A stretch of DNA of 12,376 nt, from positions 1 through 12,376 of the forward strand of contig DASWVC010000075.1 of assembly GCA_036401335.1 (NCBI GenBank), written 5' to 3'. The position numbers and the translations under genes are program-made. The notes under the pieces were generated by a model. That model made no database searches, was not told the origin of the DNA, and saw only the letters and a program-made list of their open reading frames with translations. Shown here piece after piece: positions 1 through 7,160 of the stretch (its first letter is position 1; each line of letters starts with the position of its first letter). Source of the DNA: DASWVC01 sp036401335 (GTDB lineage: Bacteria; Verrucomicrobiota; Verrucomicrobiia; Chthoniobacterales; JAFAMB01).

Positions 1-472
1 CTATTGTCCCATCGTCACCTTCCCCCATTCGTTCATACCGCACGATGGTAAATTCCGGCGTCTCGCGCAGCACCGCTGCCTGGCGAAACAGGTGTTCGTG
101 CGCGGGAAAGTACGTGTCCCCCGGGTGCTCGGTCCGGACGTGGGTCACCAGCAGGGCGCGGCACCGCGGCAGCAGTGCGGCGTAGACCTCGGCGCCGCCG
201 ATCACAAAGATTTCCGGGTCGTCGGGCCGCGGGTCAAATGAGTAAAGGTCCCGCACCATTTCGACTCCGGCAAAAGTGGCCAGCCGGCTGACCACCAGGT
301 TGCGGCGCCCGGGCAACGGCCGCGGCAAGGAGCAAAACGTTTTTCGTCCCATGAGCACGGGATGGCCAAGGGTAACGCCTTTAAACCAGCGCAGATCTTC
401 CGGGAGCCTCCAGGGAATGCAGTCACCTCTCCCGATGACCCGGGACGGCGTCATCGCAACGATTGCGGTCAT
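1..472 (-). CDS. folA: dihydrofolate reductase, 3' end beyond window
   Basis: Dihydrofolate reductase (EC 1.5.1.3) reduces dihydrofolate to tetrahydrofolate with NADPH in the cytoplasm, regenerating the cofactor oxidised by thymidylate synthase. The reading frame gives 157 residues and is still open at position 1, so only the last few codons are missing. It starts MTAIVAMTPSRVIGRG; the IPWRLPEDLRWFK segment (residues 19-31) carries the substrate-pocket Trp21 and acidic Asp26, HPVLMGRKTF binds NADPH, and the late FVIGGAEVYAALLP motif is the family's second nucleotide-binding signature. The ATG at 472-470 overlaps the TGA of thyA (471-469) as ATGA, which fixes the start and implies translational coupling with thyA. 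Identity is secure; only the exact C-terminus is unseen. Confidence 0.95.
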   Translation of the reverse strand, partial: MTAIVAMTPSRVIGRGDCIPWRLPEDLRWFKGVTLGHPVLMGRKTFCSLPRPLPGRRNLVVSRLATFAGVEMVRDLYSFDPRPDDPEIFVIGGAEVYAALLPRCRALLVTHVRTEHPGDTYFPAHEHLFRQAAVLRETPEFTIVRYERMGEGDDGTI

Positions 473-1263
473 ACGGCGATTGGCGCTTTGATCGCGGGAT
501 AAGGATGGTAGTTGCAGAGCTCGAAATCCTCGTATTCAAATTCCGCCAGGGTCGCCGGCGTTCGCCGCAGACGGAGTTGCGGCAGGGGACGCGGCTCCCG
601 CTCCAGCTGAAGGCGGACCTGGTCCAGGTGATTCCGGTAGAGGTGCAGATCGCCGAAAGAAAGGATGAATTCGGCCGGCTGCAACCCGCACAACCGGGCC
701 ATCATCGTCGTGAGCAGCGCGTAGGAAGCAATGTTGAACGGCACGCCGAGGAAAAGGTCGGCGCTTCGCTGGTACAGTTGGCAACTAAGCCCGCCGTCCT
801 GCACATAAAACTGGAACAAGGCATGGCAGGGAGGCAAGGCCATCTGGGAGAGCTCCCCCGGATTCCAGGCCGTCACGATCAACCGGCGGCTGGTTGGATT
901 GGTGCGGATTTGGTCGATCACCTCGTTCAGTTGGTTGATGGACCGCCCGTTGGGATCGCGCCAATCGGTCCATTGGGCGCCATAGATTCGTCCCAGATCC
1001 CCTCCTTCATCGGCCCACTCGTCCCAGATCGTCACCCCGTGCTCCTGCAGGTACCGGACGTTGGTCTGGCCACGGATGAACCATAACAGTTCGTAAGCTA
1101 CGGACCTGAAATGGACTCGCTTCGTCGTCAGCAACGGAAAGGTCTCCGCGAGTTCGAACCGCGCCTGGGCGCCAAACACGGAAAGCGTTCCTACCCCCGT
1201 CCGGTCGGAACGCGCCTTCCCTTTTTCCAGGACGAGGCGCAGCAGTTGATGGTATTCTTTCAC
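469..1263 (-). CDS. thyA: thymidylate synthase
   Basis: Thymidylate synthase (EC 2.1.1.45) methylates dUMP to dTMP using 5,10-methylene-THF, producing dihydrofolate for the neighbouring folA. The 264-residue protein has the same length as E. coli ThyA, and its key residues fall at the same numbers: nucleophile Cys146 in MALPPCHALF, Arg166-Ser167 and Asp169 in QRSAD, Asn177, and His207/Tyr209 in DLHLYR. The N-terminal SDRTGVGTLSVFG and C-terminal YHPYPAIKAPIAV match the family. The start is GTG (1263-1261) with no clear Shine-Dalgarno sequence. The gene is first of the thyA-folA pair and diverges from folE2 with 42 bp between starts. It looks intact. Confidence 0.97.
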   Translation of the reverse strand: MKEYHQLLRLVLEKGKARSDRTGVGTLSVFGAQARFELAETFPLLTTKRVHFRSVAYELLWFIRGQTNVRYLQEHGVTIWDEWADEGGDLGRIYGAQWTDWRDPNGRSINQLNEVIDQIRTNPTSRRLIVTAWNPGELSQMALPPCHALFQFYVQDGGLSCQLYQRSADLFLGVPFNIASYALLTTMMARLCGLQPAEFILSFGDLHLYRNHLDQVRLQLEREPRPLPQLRLRRTPATLAEFEYEDFELCNYHPYPAIKAPIAV

Positions 1264-1305
1264 TTCAGCGCAATAAAACGGATGGCAAGGCGTGGAGGTT
1301 CACTC

Positions 1306-2133
1306 ATGGCCAAGCCTGAGCCGCCTGACAATCGCAAATCTATGCCTTCGCAAACAACCTCGGGCTTGATTGACACCCAAAACTTGCCCGATAACCGGGA
1401 AATTGCCATTGATCGGGTCGGAGTCACCAACGTCCGGTTTCCGATTGTCGTAAAGGATAAGGCGCACGGATCGCAAAACACCGTGGCGCTGGCGTCACTC
1501 ACCGTGGACTTGCCCCATCACCACAAAGGCACCCACATGAGCCGGTTCATCGAGGTTTTGAACGAACACGGCTCAACCATCCATGTGGAAAACATCGGCA
1601 CCATGTTACGTCAGCTCCGCAAACGGTTGAACTCCCGGCAAGCGCACCTGACGTTTGAATTTCCGTACTTCATTGCGAAGGAAGCACCCGTGACCCGAGC
1701 AACGGGCGTCATGGATTACAACGTCCGCTTCACGGCCACTGCAGACGACAACGACACCGATTTCGTGGTCACGGTCATCGTGCCGGTCACGACCTTATGC
1801 CCCTGCTCGAAGGCGATCAGCGTCCATGGCGCGCACAACCAGCGGAGCCAGGTCACCTTCAGCGTCCGGTTCAGTGAGCCGATCTGGGTGGAAGACCTCA
1901 TCCGGCTCGTCGAAGGCTCGGCCAGTTCCGAGCTGTACAGCCTATTAAAGCGGCCGGACGAAAAAGCCGTGACGGAACGGGCCTACGAAAACCCGGTCTT
2001 TGTCGAAGACCTGGTCCGCAATGTGGCGCTCGCGGCAAACGCCGATTCCCGGGTCACCTGGTACCGCGTGGAAGCCGAAAATCAGGAATCCATCCACAAC
2101 CACAATGCGTATGCAATGATTGAGAAGGGGTAG
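1306..2133 (+). CDS. folE2: GTP cyclohydrolase IB (FolE2)
   Basis: GTP cyclohydrolase IB converts GTP to 7,8-dihydroneopterin triphosphate, the first step of folate synthesis. It belongs to the FolE2 family (COG1469), unrelated in sequence to zinc-dependent FolE though sharing the T-fold. From the ATG at 1306 the protein is 275 residues; GTGGAGG at 1292-1298 is well spaced for this start and argues against the ATG at 1282 or the much longer open frame upstream, which overlaps thyA. The family signature is CPCSKAISVHGAHNQRS, with putative catalytic Cys165 and metal ligand His177, and the C-terminal SIHNHNAYA provides further His ligands. The early DLPHHHKGTHMSRF block is also typical. It diverges from thyA-folA, so three folate genes meet here. 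Confidence 0.95.
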   Translation: MAKPEPPDNRKSMPSQTTSGLIDTQNLPDNREIAIDRVGVTNVRFPIVVKDKAHGSQNTVALASLTVDLPHHHKGTHMSRFIEVLNEHGSTIHVENIGTMLRQLRKRLNSRQAHLTFEFPYFIAKEAPVTRATGVMDYNVRFTATADDNDTDFVVTVIVPVTTLCPCSKAISVHGAHNQRSQVTFSVRFSEPIWVEDLIRLVEGSASSELYSLLKRPDEKAVTERAYENPVFVEDLVRNVALAANADSRVTWYRVEAENQESIHNHNAYAMIEKG

Positions 2134-2194
2134 AACACCGGATTTCGGGGTTGCAGGCAGGGTCTTTCGCGTTACTTTCCACCTCTTCAAAAAC

Positions 2195-2266
2195 GGGTTG
2201 GTAGCTCAATGGTAGAGCAGCGCCCTTTTAAGGCGTTGGTTGTGGGTTCGAGCCCCACCCAACCCA
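2195..2266 (+). tRNA. tRNA-Lys(UUU)
   Basis: The sequence folds into a complete cloverleaf of 72 nt. The acceptor arms GGGTTGG (2195-2201) and CCAACCC (2259-2265) pair fully, with discriminator A2266. The D arm is GCTC/GAGC. The anticodon stem is GCGCC/GGCGT around loop CTTTTAA, placing anticodon TTT at 2227-2229. The T arm is GTGGG-TTCGAGC-CCCAC. No 3' CCA is encoded. An integrase remnant begins about 160 bp downstream on the same strand, so this gene was probably the integration site. Confidence 0.96.
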
Positions 2267-2429
2267 AGCCTTGATTTCTCCTCCTAAATTCTTCCCTAAC
2301 AGCGGTTTACTAGGCACAGCCTTCGTTCCTTGACCGGCCTGCGGCCCTCCTCAGATTCCTCGCATCCCACGGCCTTAGGCTAAAAAACAGCAACGACGTG
2401 GTACGCTGCCGACGTGAAGGTAAAATGGC

Positions 2430-3171
2430 ACGCGCCTGCTTGGCCGGAGGCGCCCGGCCCCCAATCACCCCGGAGAGGACGCCGCACTCACCTTGGCCCG
2501 GAACGCCGGGCTTAGCCCGGAGCAATACCTGGACGCGGTCCGGCTTTACCAGCGGCAGATCTTGAATGTCACCAAGGCGGCCACCCTGGAAGAAGCCGTG
2601 CAGGCATTCCTCCAACACCAGGCGCACGAACGGCGCGCCGTGCGCACCATCGGCACCGACCGTGCCCTGTACCGAGCCAAACTGATTCCTGGATTGGGAT
2701 GCACGACCCCGATGACGGAGCCTGGGCCTTCCGGCAAGGCTACACGGCCACCGACCTGATGGCGGAAGCCAAGTCCAAGGATCGTTACGCGGAGAACAAG
2801 GAAATCTTGCGGGTGGACGACTACCGGTGCCTCCTGTTTGTGGCGGCAGGACTGGAACCGATTCACCCCGGCGAAGCACCGACAACCCGTTACCAGCGGC
2901 TGTTGCCGCGTTATGTGCTGGGCGGGCTGGCCGGGTGCGCAACTGCGAAATTCTCCGGGACAACCCGGCAGAGCACGTGATCAAATGGCAAGACATCTTC
3001 TGGGGTAAGGACCTTATCCAGGTCCGGCACGAGGTGGCCAAGTAGACCAAGGCGGTCAATCGCCTGCGCTACGTGGTGGAACTCACCCCTGCCGCCAAAG
3101 AATGGCTCGCGATCGTGCAACAAGCCAACGGCCCGATGCTGGCCTTATCGCCCTCGTTGGCGGTGGCCTGA
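2430..3171 (+). pseudogene. tyrosine recombinase (phage integrase) remnant
   Basis: Integrase-like sequence can be followed only by changing reading frame. Frame 1 (from about 2463 to 2700) gives a core-binding-like segment including LSPEQYLDAVRLYQRQI and ATLEEAVQAFLQHQ. A second frame (about 2800-2935) gives RYQRLLPRYVLGGLAG, and a third (about 2930-3171) continues VRNCEILRD and KWQDIFWGKDLIQVRHEVAK, then a TAG at 3043-3045 followed in the same frame by RLRYVVELTPAAKEWLAIV. The Arg of GLAG|VRNCEI corresponds to the first catalytic Arg (box I). The later His-x-x-Arg and Tyr boxes are absent because the frame ends at 3171. It lies just behind tRNA-Lys, as expected for an element integrated there. 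The 5' limit is approximate. Clearly non-functional. Confidence 0.8.
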
Positions 3172-3208
3172 AAAAGGACGCCCTTGGATCTCGTACCCAA
3201 GGACGTCC
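3171..3208 (-). terminator. rho-independent terminator of the HTH gene
   Basis: Read on the minus strand, an imperfect hairpin is followed by TTTTT. GGACG (3176-3180) pairs with CGTCC (3204-3208) and CTTGG (3183-3187) with CCAAG (3197-3201), separated by a 2x2 internal loop; the run of five A at 3171-3175 is the T-tract of the minus transcript. It sits 18 bp past the stop of the gene at 3226-3450. Confidence 0.65.
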
Positions 3209-3225
3209 CGTGGTTCGGGTGGCGA

Positions 3226-3450
3226 TTAGCGCCGTCGACGGTCCGGTGCTCCATCCAGGGACGACCACCAGGCTTCCAATGGCTTGCGTTTGAAGCGCCA
3301 AGCGTCCCCTGGGCTAAGCTGAAAGGCCCCCGGGATCAACCGGGCCTTTGCCTTCTTTCGCAAGGTCTCGATGTGGATTCCGGTCTTCTCGGAAACCTGG
3401 GCCAAGGTCACTGAATCCGACCGATGCAACGGACACAAAAGGTCGCTCAC
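3226..3450 (-). CDS. excisionase-like helix-turn-helix protein
   Basis: This is a 74-residue DNA-binding protein of the excisionase/MerR-like HTH_17 type. Residues 14-35 (VTLAQVSEKTGIHIETLRKK) form the helix-turn-helix. Residues about 39-65 give the wing and C-terminal helix, with the characteristic WRFKRKPLEAWW ending seen in Xis-like proteins. The start used is GTG (3450-3448); a later in-frame GTG at Val14 would cut into the domain and is less likely. It faces the integrase remnant and has a terminator immediately downstream, which supports it being a real transcription unit. In mobile elements such proteins control the direction of recombination or repress the element; with the integrase dead, any role now is open. 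Confidence 0.7.
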   Translation of the reverse strand: MSDLLCPLHRSDSVTLAQVSEKTGIHIETLRKKAKARLIPGAFQLSPGDAWRFKRKPLEAWWSSLDGAPDRRRR

Positions 3451-3490
3451 CTAACCCTAGAACACTCGTCGTCAACGAAGCCGGATTTTA

Positions 3491-3511
3491 CTCAGACCGT
3501 TGCGATCTGAG
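3491..3511. repeat. inverted repeat, 6-bp arms
   Basis: CTCAGA (3491-3496) and TCTGAG (3506-3511) are perfect inverted arms around a 9-nt loop. There is no T-tract on either side, so a terminator is not indicated. It lies 40 bp upstream of the HTH gene and could be an operator for it. Confidence 0.35.
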
Positions 3512-3623
3512 CGCCACTCCTCCCGGTCCCGGGGCGGCTCGCCAAGTGTACGTGTTTCCGGTCCTCCCGCTCTTGGGCAGCAGGGTCAAGTAGGGGCTTC
3601 GAGGCATCGTGTCGGGATGCACC

Positions 3624-3661
3624 AACCGTTCAACGGAGACGCAATTTCCAACTGAACGGTT
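3624..3661. repeat. inverted repeat, 9-bp arms
   Basis: AACCGTTCA (3624-3632) is repeated inverted as TGAACGGTT (3653-3661) with 20 nt between. The arms are perfect. The spacing suits two half-sites on neighbouring helical turns or a long-loop hairpin. It is 88 bp upstream of the VAT1-like start codon. Function unknown. Confidence 0.45.
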
Positions 3662-3749
3662 ACGCGCGCTACCGGTGCCTGAGCACCAAACGTCGCCAAA
3701 AGCCCTTAAGGCTGATAAACCATGTCTTTGGGTAACGAGGAGATTCAAC

Positions 3750-4652
3750 GTGAAACAGATGGTCATCGTCGCCCATGGCGGCCCGGAAAAACTGCGGCTG
3801 CGTAAAGCCCCCGACCCAAGCCCGGACGGGAGCGAGGTCCGCATCCGTGTGAAAGCCAGCGGCGTCAACTTTGCCGACGTCCTTGCGCGCCAGGGCCTCT
3901 ACCCCGACGCGCCCAAGCTGCCCCGCGTGGTCGGCTACGAAGTGTCCGGCACGGTGGACGCCGTCGGCCCGGGCGTGGACCCGTCCTGGGTGGGCCGGGA
4001 GGTCATGGCCCTGACGCGCTTTGGGGGCTATTCGGACGTGGTGGCCGTGCCGGAGCGACAGGCCTTCGCCAAACCCACCTCGCTCTCCCATGAACAGGCT
4101 GCGGCCATTCCGGTCAATTACCTCACCGCCTGGCAACTGCTCGTGGTCATGGGCGCGCTCAAGCCCGAGGAGACCGTGCTGGTTCACAATGCCGGGGGCG
4201 GCGTCGGCCTGGCCGCCCTCGACATCGCGCGCCACGTCGGCGCCACGGTCTACGGCACGGCCAGCCGCCACAAGCACGCCTTCCTCATGCAGCGCGGCCT
4301 GCACGACGCCATCGACTACCGCACGACGGACTGGGCGGTCGAACTGGACCGGCTCACCCGTGGCAGAGGCGCGGCGCTCATCACCGACCCGCTCGGGGGC
4401 GCCCACTGGAAGAAGAGCTACCGGGCGCTGCGGGCGACGGGACGGCTGGGCCTGTTTGGCATTTCAGGGGCAACGACGTCGACGCGGTTCGGGCCGTTGC
4501 GGCTGCTGCCGATTGCGCTGGGCGCGCCGTTGTTCCATCCACTCGCGTTGATGAACGCCAACAAAGCCGTTTTCGGCGTGAACCTTGGGCACCTGTGGCA
4601 CGAGCCCGGCCTCGTCGCGGGCTGGATGGAGGTCCTGCTCAAAGGCGTCGCG
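3750..4652 (+). pseudogene. VAT1/quinone-oxidoreductase-like MDR enzyme, C-terminus lost
   Basis: This medium-chain dehydrogenase/reductase resembles the zinc-free quinone oxidoreductase and VAT-1 group, NADPH-dependent enzymes acting on quinones or enones. The start is GTG at 3750, supported by GAGGAG seven bases upstream; the longer frame from 3609 has no such site. Recognisable are GVNFADVLARQGLYP (residues 38-52), GYEVSGTV, and the NADPH-binding HNAGGGVG (146-153). Homology ends near residue 300 (GWMEVLLKG), roughly 40 residues short of the usual end: the segment ending in an IGKVVL-type strand is missing. From about 4641 onward the DNA is the antisense of an ECF sigma gene, and the frame merely stays open to 5105. 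So the gene has been cut and joined tail to tail with its neighbour; a chimeric protein could still be made. Confidence 0.75.
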
Positions 4653-5021
4653 TTCGGGGGCCGAAAGCCGCGCCAGGGTTCGTTGAACGCAGGTCCCCAG
4701 TTGCCGCCGAAACGCAGGGTCACCGACGATTCCCTCGGTAAAGTCCACGAGCAAGTCTGGGTCGGTGAGCGGTGCAAAGCGCGCCCGAACGTGGAGGTAA
4801 TCGGCCAGCGCGTTCCGCGCCGTCTGAAACACCCAGGCACGCAGGTGGGCCGGGCGGGCACCCCGGCTCAGCGCCCGGGCACAGCGCACCAGCACGTCGT
4901 GCGTCAGGTCCTCCGCGGTGGCGCGGTCCGCCAACCGCGAGGCCAGGAAAGCCAGGACCGGCTCACGGAAGGCCGGGACGAGGCGGGCGAGGGAGTCCGA
5001 AAGGTTGGCGCTTGGATTCAT
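4641..5021 (-). pseudogene. ECF sigma factor (SigZ-like), region 4 missing
   Basis: The N-terminal part of an extracytoplasmic-function sigma factor lies at the end of the ars operon. From ATG 5021 the protein shows sigma region 2: FLASRLADRATAEDLTHDVL (about residues 25-44) and LRAWVFQTARNALADYLH (60-77), the core-binding and -10 recognition helices. Region 4 begins with LARLSAPERDAF (116-127) and then stops abruptly. The -35-binding helix-turn-helix is absent because the DNA beyond belongs to the VAT1-like gene on the other strand. The frame continues to 4464 as antisense of that gene. A TTG at 5057 is an alternative start. It follows arsC by 42 bp in the same direction, so was probably co-transcribed. 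The general layout recalls SigZ, but subfamily is inference. It cannot work as a normal sigma factor. Confidence 0.72.
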
Positions 5022-5063
5022 CACGGGAAAGACGGCCAGAAGGCGAAAACGTCGCAACCAAAC

Positions 5064-5474
5064 TCAACGCGCCACCTCCGGTTGGACGGCCAGACGGCTC
5101 GATAGGTCTTCCACGCGTTCGCGCACCTCGTCGCGCACCCGGCGGAACGTCTCCACCGCTTGGCCGTCCGGGTCGTCGATGAACCAGTCCTCGAAGAGGG
5201 CCCGTGAGGTCCATCCTTCAGGCAGGTTGACGCCGCACCCACAGAGGGAAATCACCGCATCGAAATCTTCAGGGCGAAAATCCGACAGCGGCTTGGAGGA
5301 CTGGCCGGAGACGTCCACGCCCACCTCGGCCATGACGGCCCTGGCGGTGGGATTGACCGCGCTCGATTCGAGCCCGGCGCTGGTGACCCGAAGGTCGGGG
5401 TACCGTTTGGCGAACCCCTCGGCCATCTGCGACCGGCAGGAGTTCCGTTTGCAGGCGAACATCACGCGTTTCAT
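5064..5474 (-). CDS. arsC: arsenate reductase, CKRNSCRSQ (cyanobacterial-like) type
   Basis: This 136-residue arsenate reductase of the LMW-phosphatase fold reduces As(V) to As(III) in the cytoplasm. It begins MKRVMFACKRNSCRSQMAEGFA. The P-loop is C8-x5-R14. FDAVISLCGCGVNLP supplies Cys78 and Cys80, and DWFIDDPDGQ supplies the general-acid Asp101. The sequence closely recalls the Synechocystis ArsC type, where P-loop Cys plus the two CGC cysteines are used and electrons come from glutathione/glutaredoxin; that coupling is from memory of the family, not visible here. ATG 5474 is chosen because the 34 extra codons upstream lie in the intergenic gap and overlap acr3. It is the fourth ars gene, 44 bp behind acr3. 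It appears intact. Confidence 0.92.
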   Translation of the reverse strand: MKRVMFACKRNSCRSQMAEGFAKRYPDLRVTSAGLESSAVNPTARAVMAEVGVDVSGQSSKPLSDFRPEDFDAVISLCGCGVNLPEGWTSRALFEDWFIDDPDGQAVETFRRVRDEVRERVEDLSSRLAVQPEVAR

Positions 5475-5518
5475 AAGGTCAAAGGTTCGGGTTAGGACGC
5501 GGGCGCAAGCGAAGCCGT

Positions 5519-6646
5519 TCAGGCGGCAACCCGCGCCGGGGCGCCGCGTTCGTACCAGCAGCGGCTGGAGACGCACGCCCGGCAGACCGACAGCATGACC
5601 GGCACCTCGACCAGCACGCCCACCACGGTGGCCAAGGCGGCGGGGCTGTCCGCGCCAAACAGGGTGATGGCCACGGCCACCGCCAACTCGAAGAAGTTGC
5701 TGGCCCCGATCAGCGACCCCGGCGTGGCGATCGCGTGCGACACCCGGAAACGGCGCATGAGCCCGTAGGTCAGCGCGGCGTTAAAGTAAACTTGGATCAC
5801 GATGGGCACCGCCAGCAGCACGACCGAAAACCCGTTGGAGAGGATGTTGCGGGCCTGAAAGGCGAAGATCAGCGCCAGGGTCGCCAGGAGCGCCGCAATG
5901 GTCACGGGTCGGAACGGCGGCAGGAACCGCCGCTCAAACCAGTCGAGCCCCCGCGAGCGCACCAGCAACGCACGGCTTAAGGCACCCGCCGCCAGCGGGA
6001 TGACGATGAAAACGACCACCGACGTCAGCAGCACCTGCGGGGGAATGTGCACGCCGTTGACCCCGGCCAGCAGCGCCACGAGCGGCGCAAAGGCAAAGAC
6101 CATGATCAAGTCGTTAACGGCCACCTGGGCCAGCGTGTACGGGCCGTCGCCGTCGGTGAGGTAACTCCAGACAAACACCATCGCGGTGCAGGGCGCCGCA
6201 GCCAGAATGACCAACCCCGCCGTGTAGTTCTGGGCGGTCTTCAAATCCAGCCAGCCCAACGCGCGCGAGAACAGCACCTGCATGAACAGCCAGCCCAACA
6301 GCGCCATGCTGAAGGGCTTGACCAGCCAGTTGACGAACAGGGTTACCAGAAGCCCTTTCGGCTTTCGGGCCACGCCGCGGAGCCCCCCGAAGTCGATCTT
6401 GAGCATCATCGGGTAAATCATGAGCCAGATCAGCACGGCAATGGGCACGTTGACCTGCGAGCCCTTCACGAATTCCCAGTGGCCCAAGGCCCCCACCAGA
6501 TCTGGCGCTACTTTGCCAAACAGGAGGCCCGCCGCCATGCAGAGCAGCACCCACACGGAAAGGTAACGCTCAAAGAGTTCCAGGCGTTTGGGCGCGTCCC
6601 CCGGTGGGACGGCATTGGTTCGAGAAAGCGGTTTGGCGGTGTTCAT
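5519..6646 (-). CDS. acr3: arsenite efflux transporter Acr3
   Basis: Acr3 is a proton-antiport permease of the bile/arsenite/riboflavin transporter superfamily that exports As(III) across the inner membrane. The 375-residue protein has about ten hydrophobic segments, starting after a soluble N-terminus of about 28 residues. Family marks include WLMIYPMMLKIDF (residues 74-86), the conserved Cys153 in AAAPCTAMVFVWSYL, and Glu347 in VLVEVPVMLSVC near the end. ATG 6646 lies 10 bp after the stop of the preceding arsC; the frame extends 55 codons further upstream but those overlap arsC and are a shadow. No Shine-Dalgarno is obvious, which fits coupling to the upstream gene. Intact, third in the operon. 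Confidence 0.95.
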   Translation of the reverse strand: MNTAKPLSRTNAVPPGDAPKRLELFERYLSVWVLLCMAAGLLFGKVAPDLVGALGHWEFVKGSQVNVPIAVLIWLMIYPMMLKIDFGGLRGVARKPKGLLVTLFVNWLVKPFSMALLGWLFMQVLFSRALGWLDLKTAQNYTAGLVILAAAPCTAMVFVWSYLTDGDGPYTLAQVAVNDLIMVFAFAPLVALLAGVNGVHIPPQVLLTSVVVFIVIPLAAGALSRALLVRSRGLDWFERRFLPPFRPVTIAALLATLALIFAFQARNILSNGFSVVLLAVPIVIQVYFNAALTYGLMRRFRVSHAIATPGSLIGASNFFELAVAVAITLFGADSPAALATVVGVLVEVPVMLSVCRACVSSRCWYERGAPARVAA

Positions 6647-6656
6647 GGGCGTGCGG

Positions 6657-7160
6657 TCAGAGGGCGTTTTCCTGCCAGGCAACGTCGCGGGTGGCCTGTT
6701 CCGGTGGGAGCCGATCCAGGCTCCGGAACGGCAAGCAACCCAACAGGTCGACGCGCCGCGACAGCAGTTGCACGACCTTCCAAGGATAACGGCACGTCTC
6801 CTCGGACCCATGGAAGGCAGCCGGATCCGGCACGCCCCCGTGGGCCACGACCGGCTGCCCGGGCCAGGCCGGGCACGTCTCGGCGGCGTGGTCGCAGACG
6901 GTGAGGACGAAGTCGAACGCCCCGCTACGAAACCCGTCCCAGGATTTGCTCCGGGCGTCGGACGCGTCGATGCGGAACGCGTCCCGGAGCATGCAAAGGG
7001 CGAAAGGGTTGACGTGACCTGCGGGTTCGGAACCGGCGCTGCAGGCCTTAAACCGGCCTTTGCCCATCCGGCGCATCAGGGGCTCGGCCAGGATGCTGCG
7101 GGCACCGTTGCCGGTACACAGAAACAAAACCTTGAACGGTGGGGATTGGTCGACGTTCAT
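6657..7160 (-). CDS. arsenate reductase / LMW protein-tyrosine-phosphatase family
   Basis: This is a 167-residue LMW-phosphatase-fold protein, very likely an arsenate reductase. The P-loop CTGNGARS gives Cys15 and Arg21 (C-x5-R), and VPDPAA carries the general-acid Asp112. Cys89 and Cys96 in VLTVCDHAAETCPAWP have the spacing of the disulfide relay pair of thioredoxin-coupled ArsC (Cys82/Cys89 in the S. aureus enzyme), suggesting that electron source. ATG 7160 shares its A with the arsR stop (TGATG), fixing the start and implying coupling; the longer open frame lies inside arsR. It is a second reductase distinct from the CKRNSCRSQ-type arsC downstream. A phosphotyrosine phosphatase role is a weaker alternative given the operon. 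Confidence 0.88.
   Translation of the reverse strand: MNVDQSPPFKVLFLCTGNGARSILAEPLMRRMGKGRFKACSAGSEPAGHVNPFALCMLRDAFRIDASDARSKSWDGFRSGAFDFVLTVCDHAAETCPAWPGQPVVAHGGVPDPAAFHGSEETCRYPWKVVQLLSRRVDLLGCLPFRSLDRLPPEQATRDVAWQENAL

Larger units (their letters stand above)
3451..3749. other. intergenic region without a recognised gene
   Basis: I see no supported coding region between the HTH gene and the VAT1-like gene. The open frames here are extensions or shadows of neighbours. It contains two inverted repeats listed separately and the ribosome binding site GAGGAG (3737-3742) of the downstream gene. Confidence 0.6.

Noticed and set aside
463..1086. 207-codon plus-strand frame
   Set aside because: Antisense shadow of thyA, whose residues match the family throughout.
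1264..1305. Zur box in the thyA/folE2 gap, since folE2 is zinc-regulated in some bacteria
   Set aside because: No palindrome of the Zur type is present in these 42 bp.
4021..4551. 176-codon plus-strand frame
   Set aside because: Ser/Arg-rich alternative frame inside the VAT1-like gene.
4653..5105. C-terminal 150 codons of the plus-strand frame that begins as the VAT1-like enzyme
   Set aside because: They are the antisense of the sigma factor; Arg/Gly/Pro-rich with no oxidoreductase features.
5367..5375. TTCGAGCCC, matching the tRNA T-loop, as a possible second attachment site
   Set aside because: Only 9 bases match and they lie inside an intact arsC; too short and no flanking similarity.
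6047..6904. 285-codon plus-strand frame
   Set aside because: Antisense of acr3 and arsC; His/Gln/Arg-rich composition typical of shadows of GC-rich membrane protein genes.
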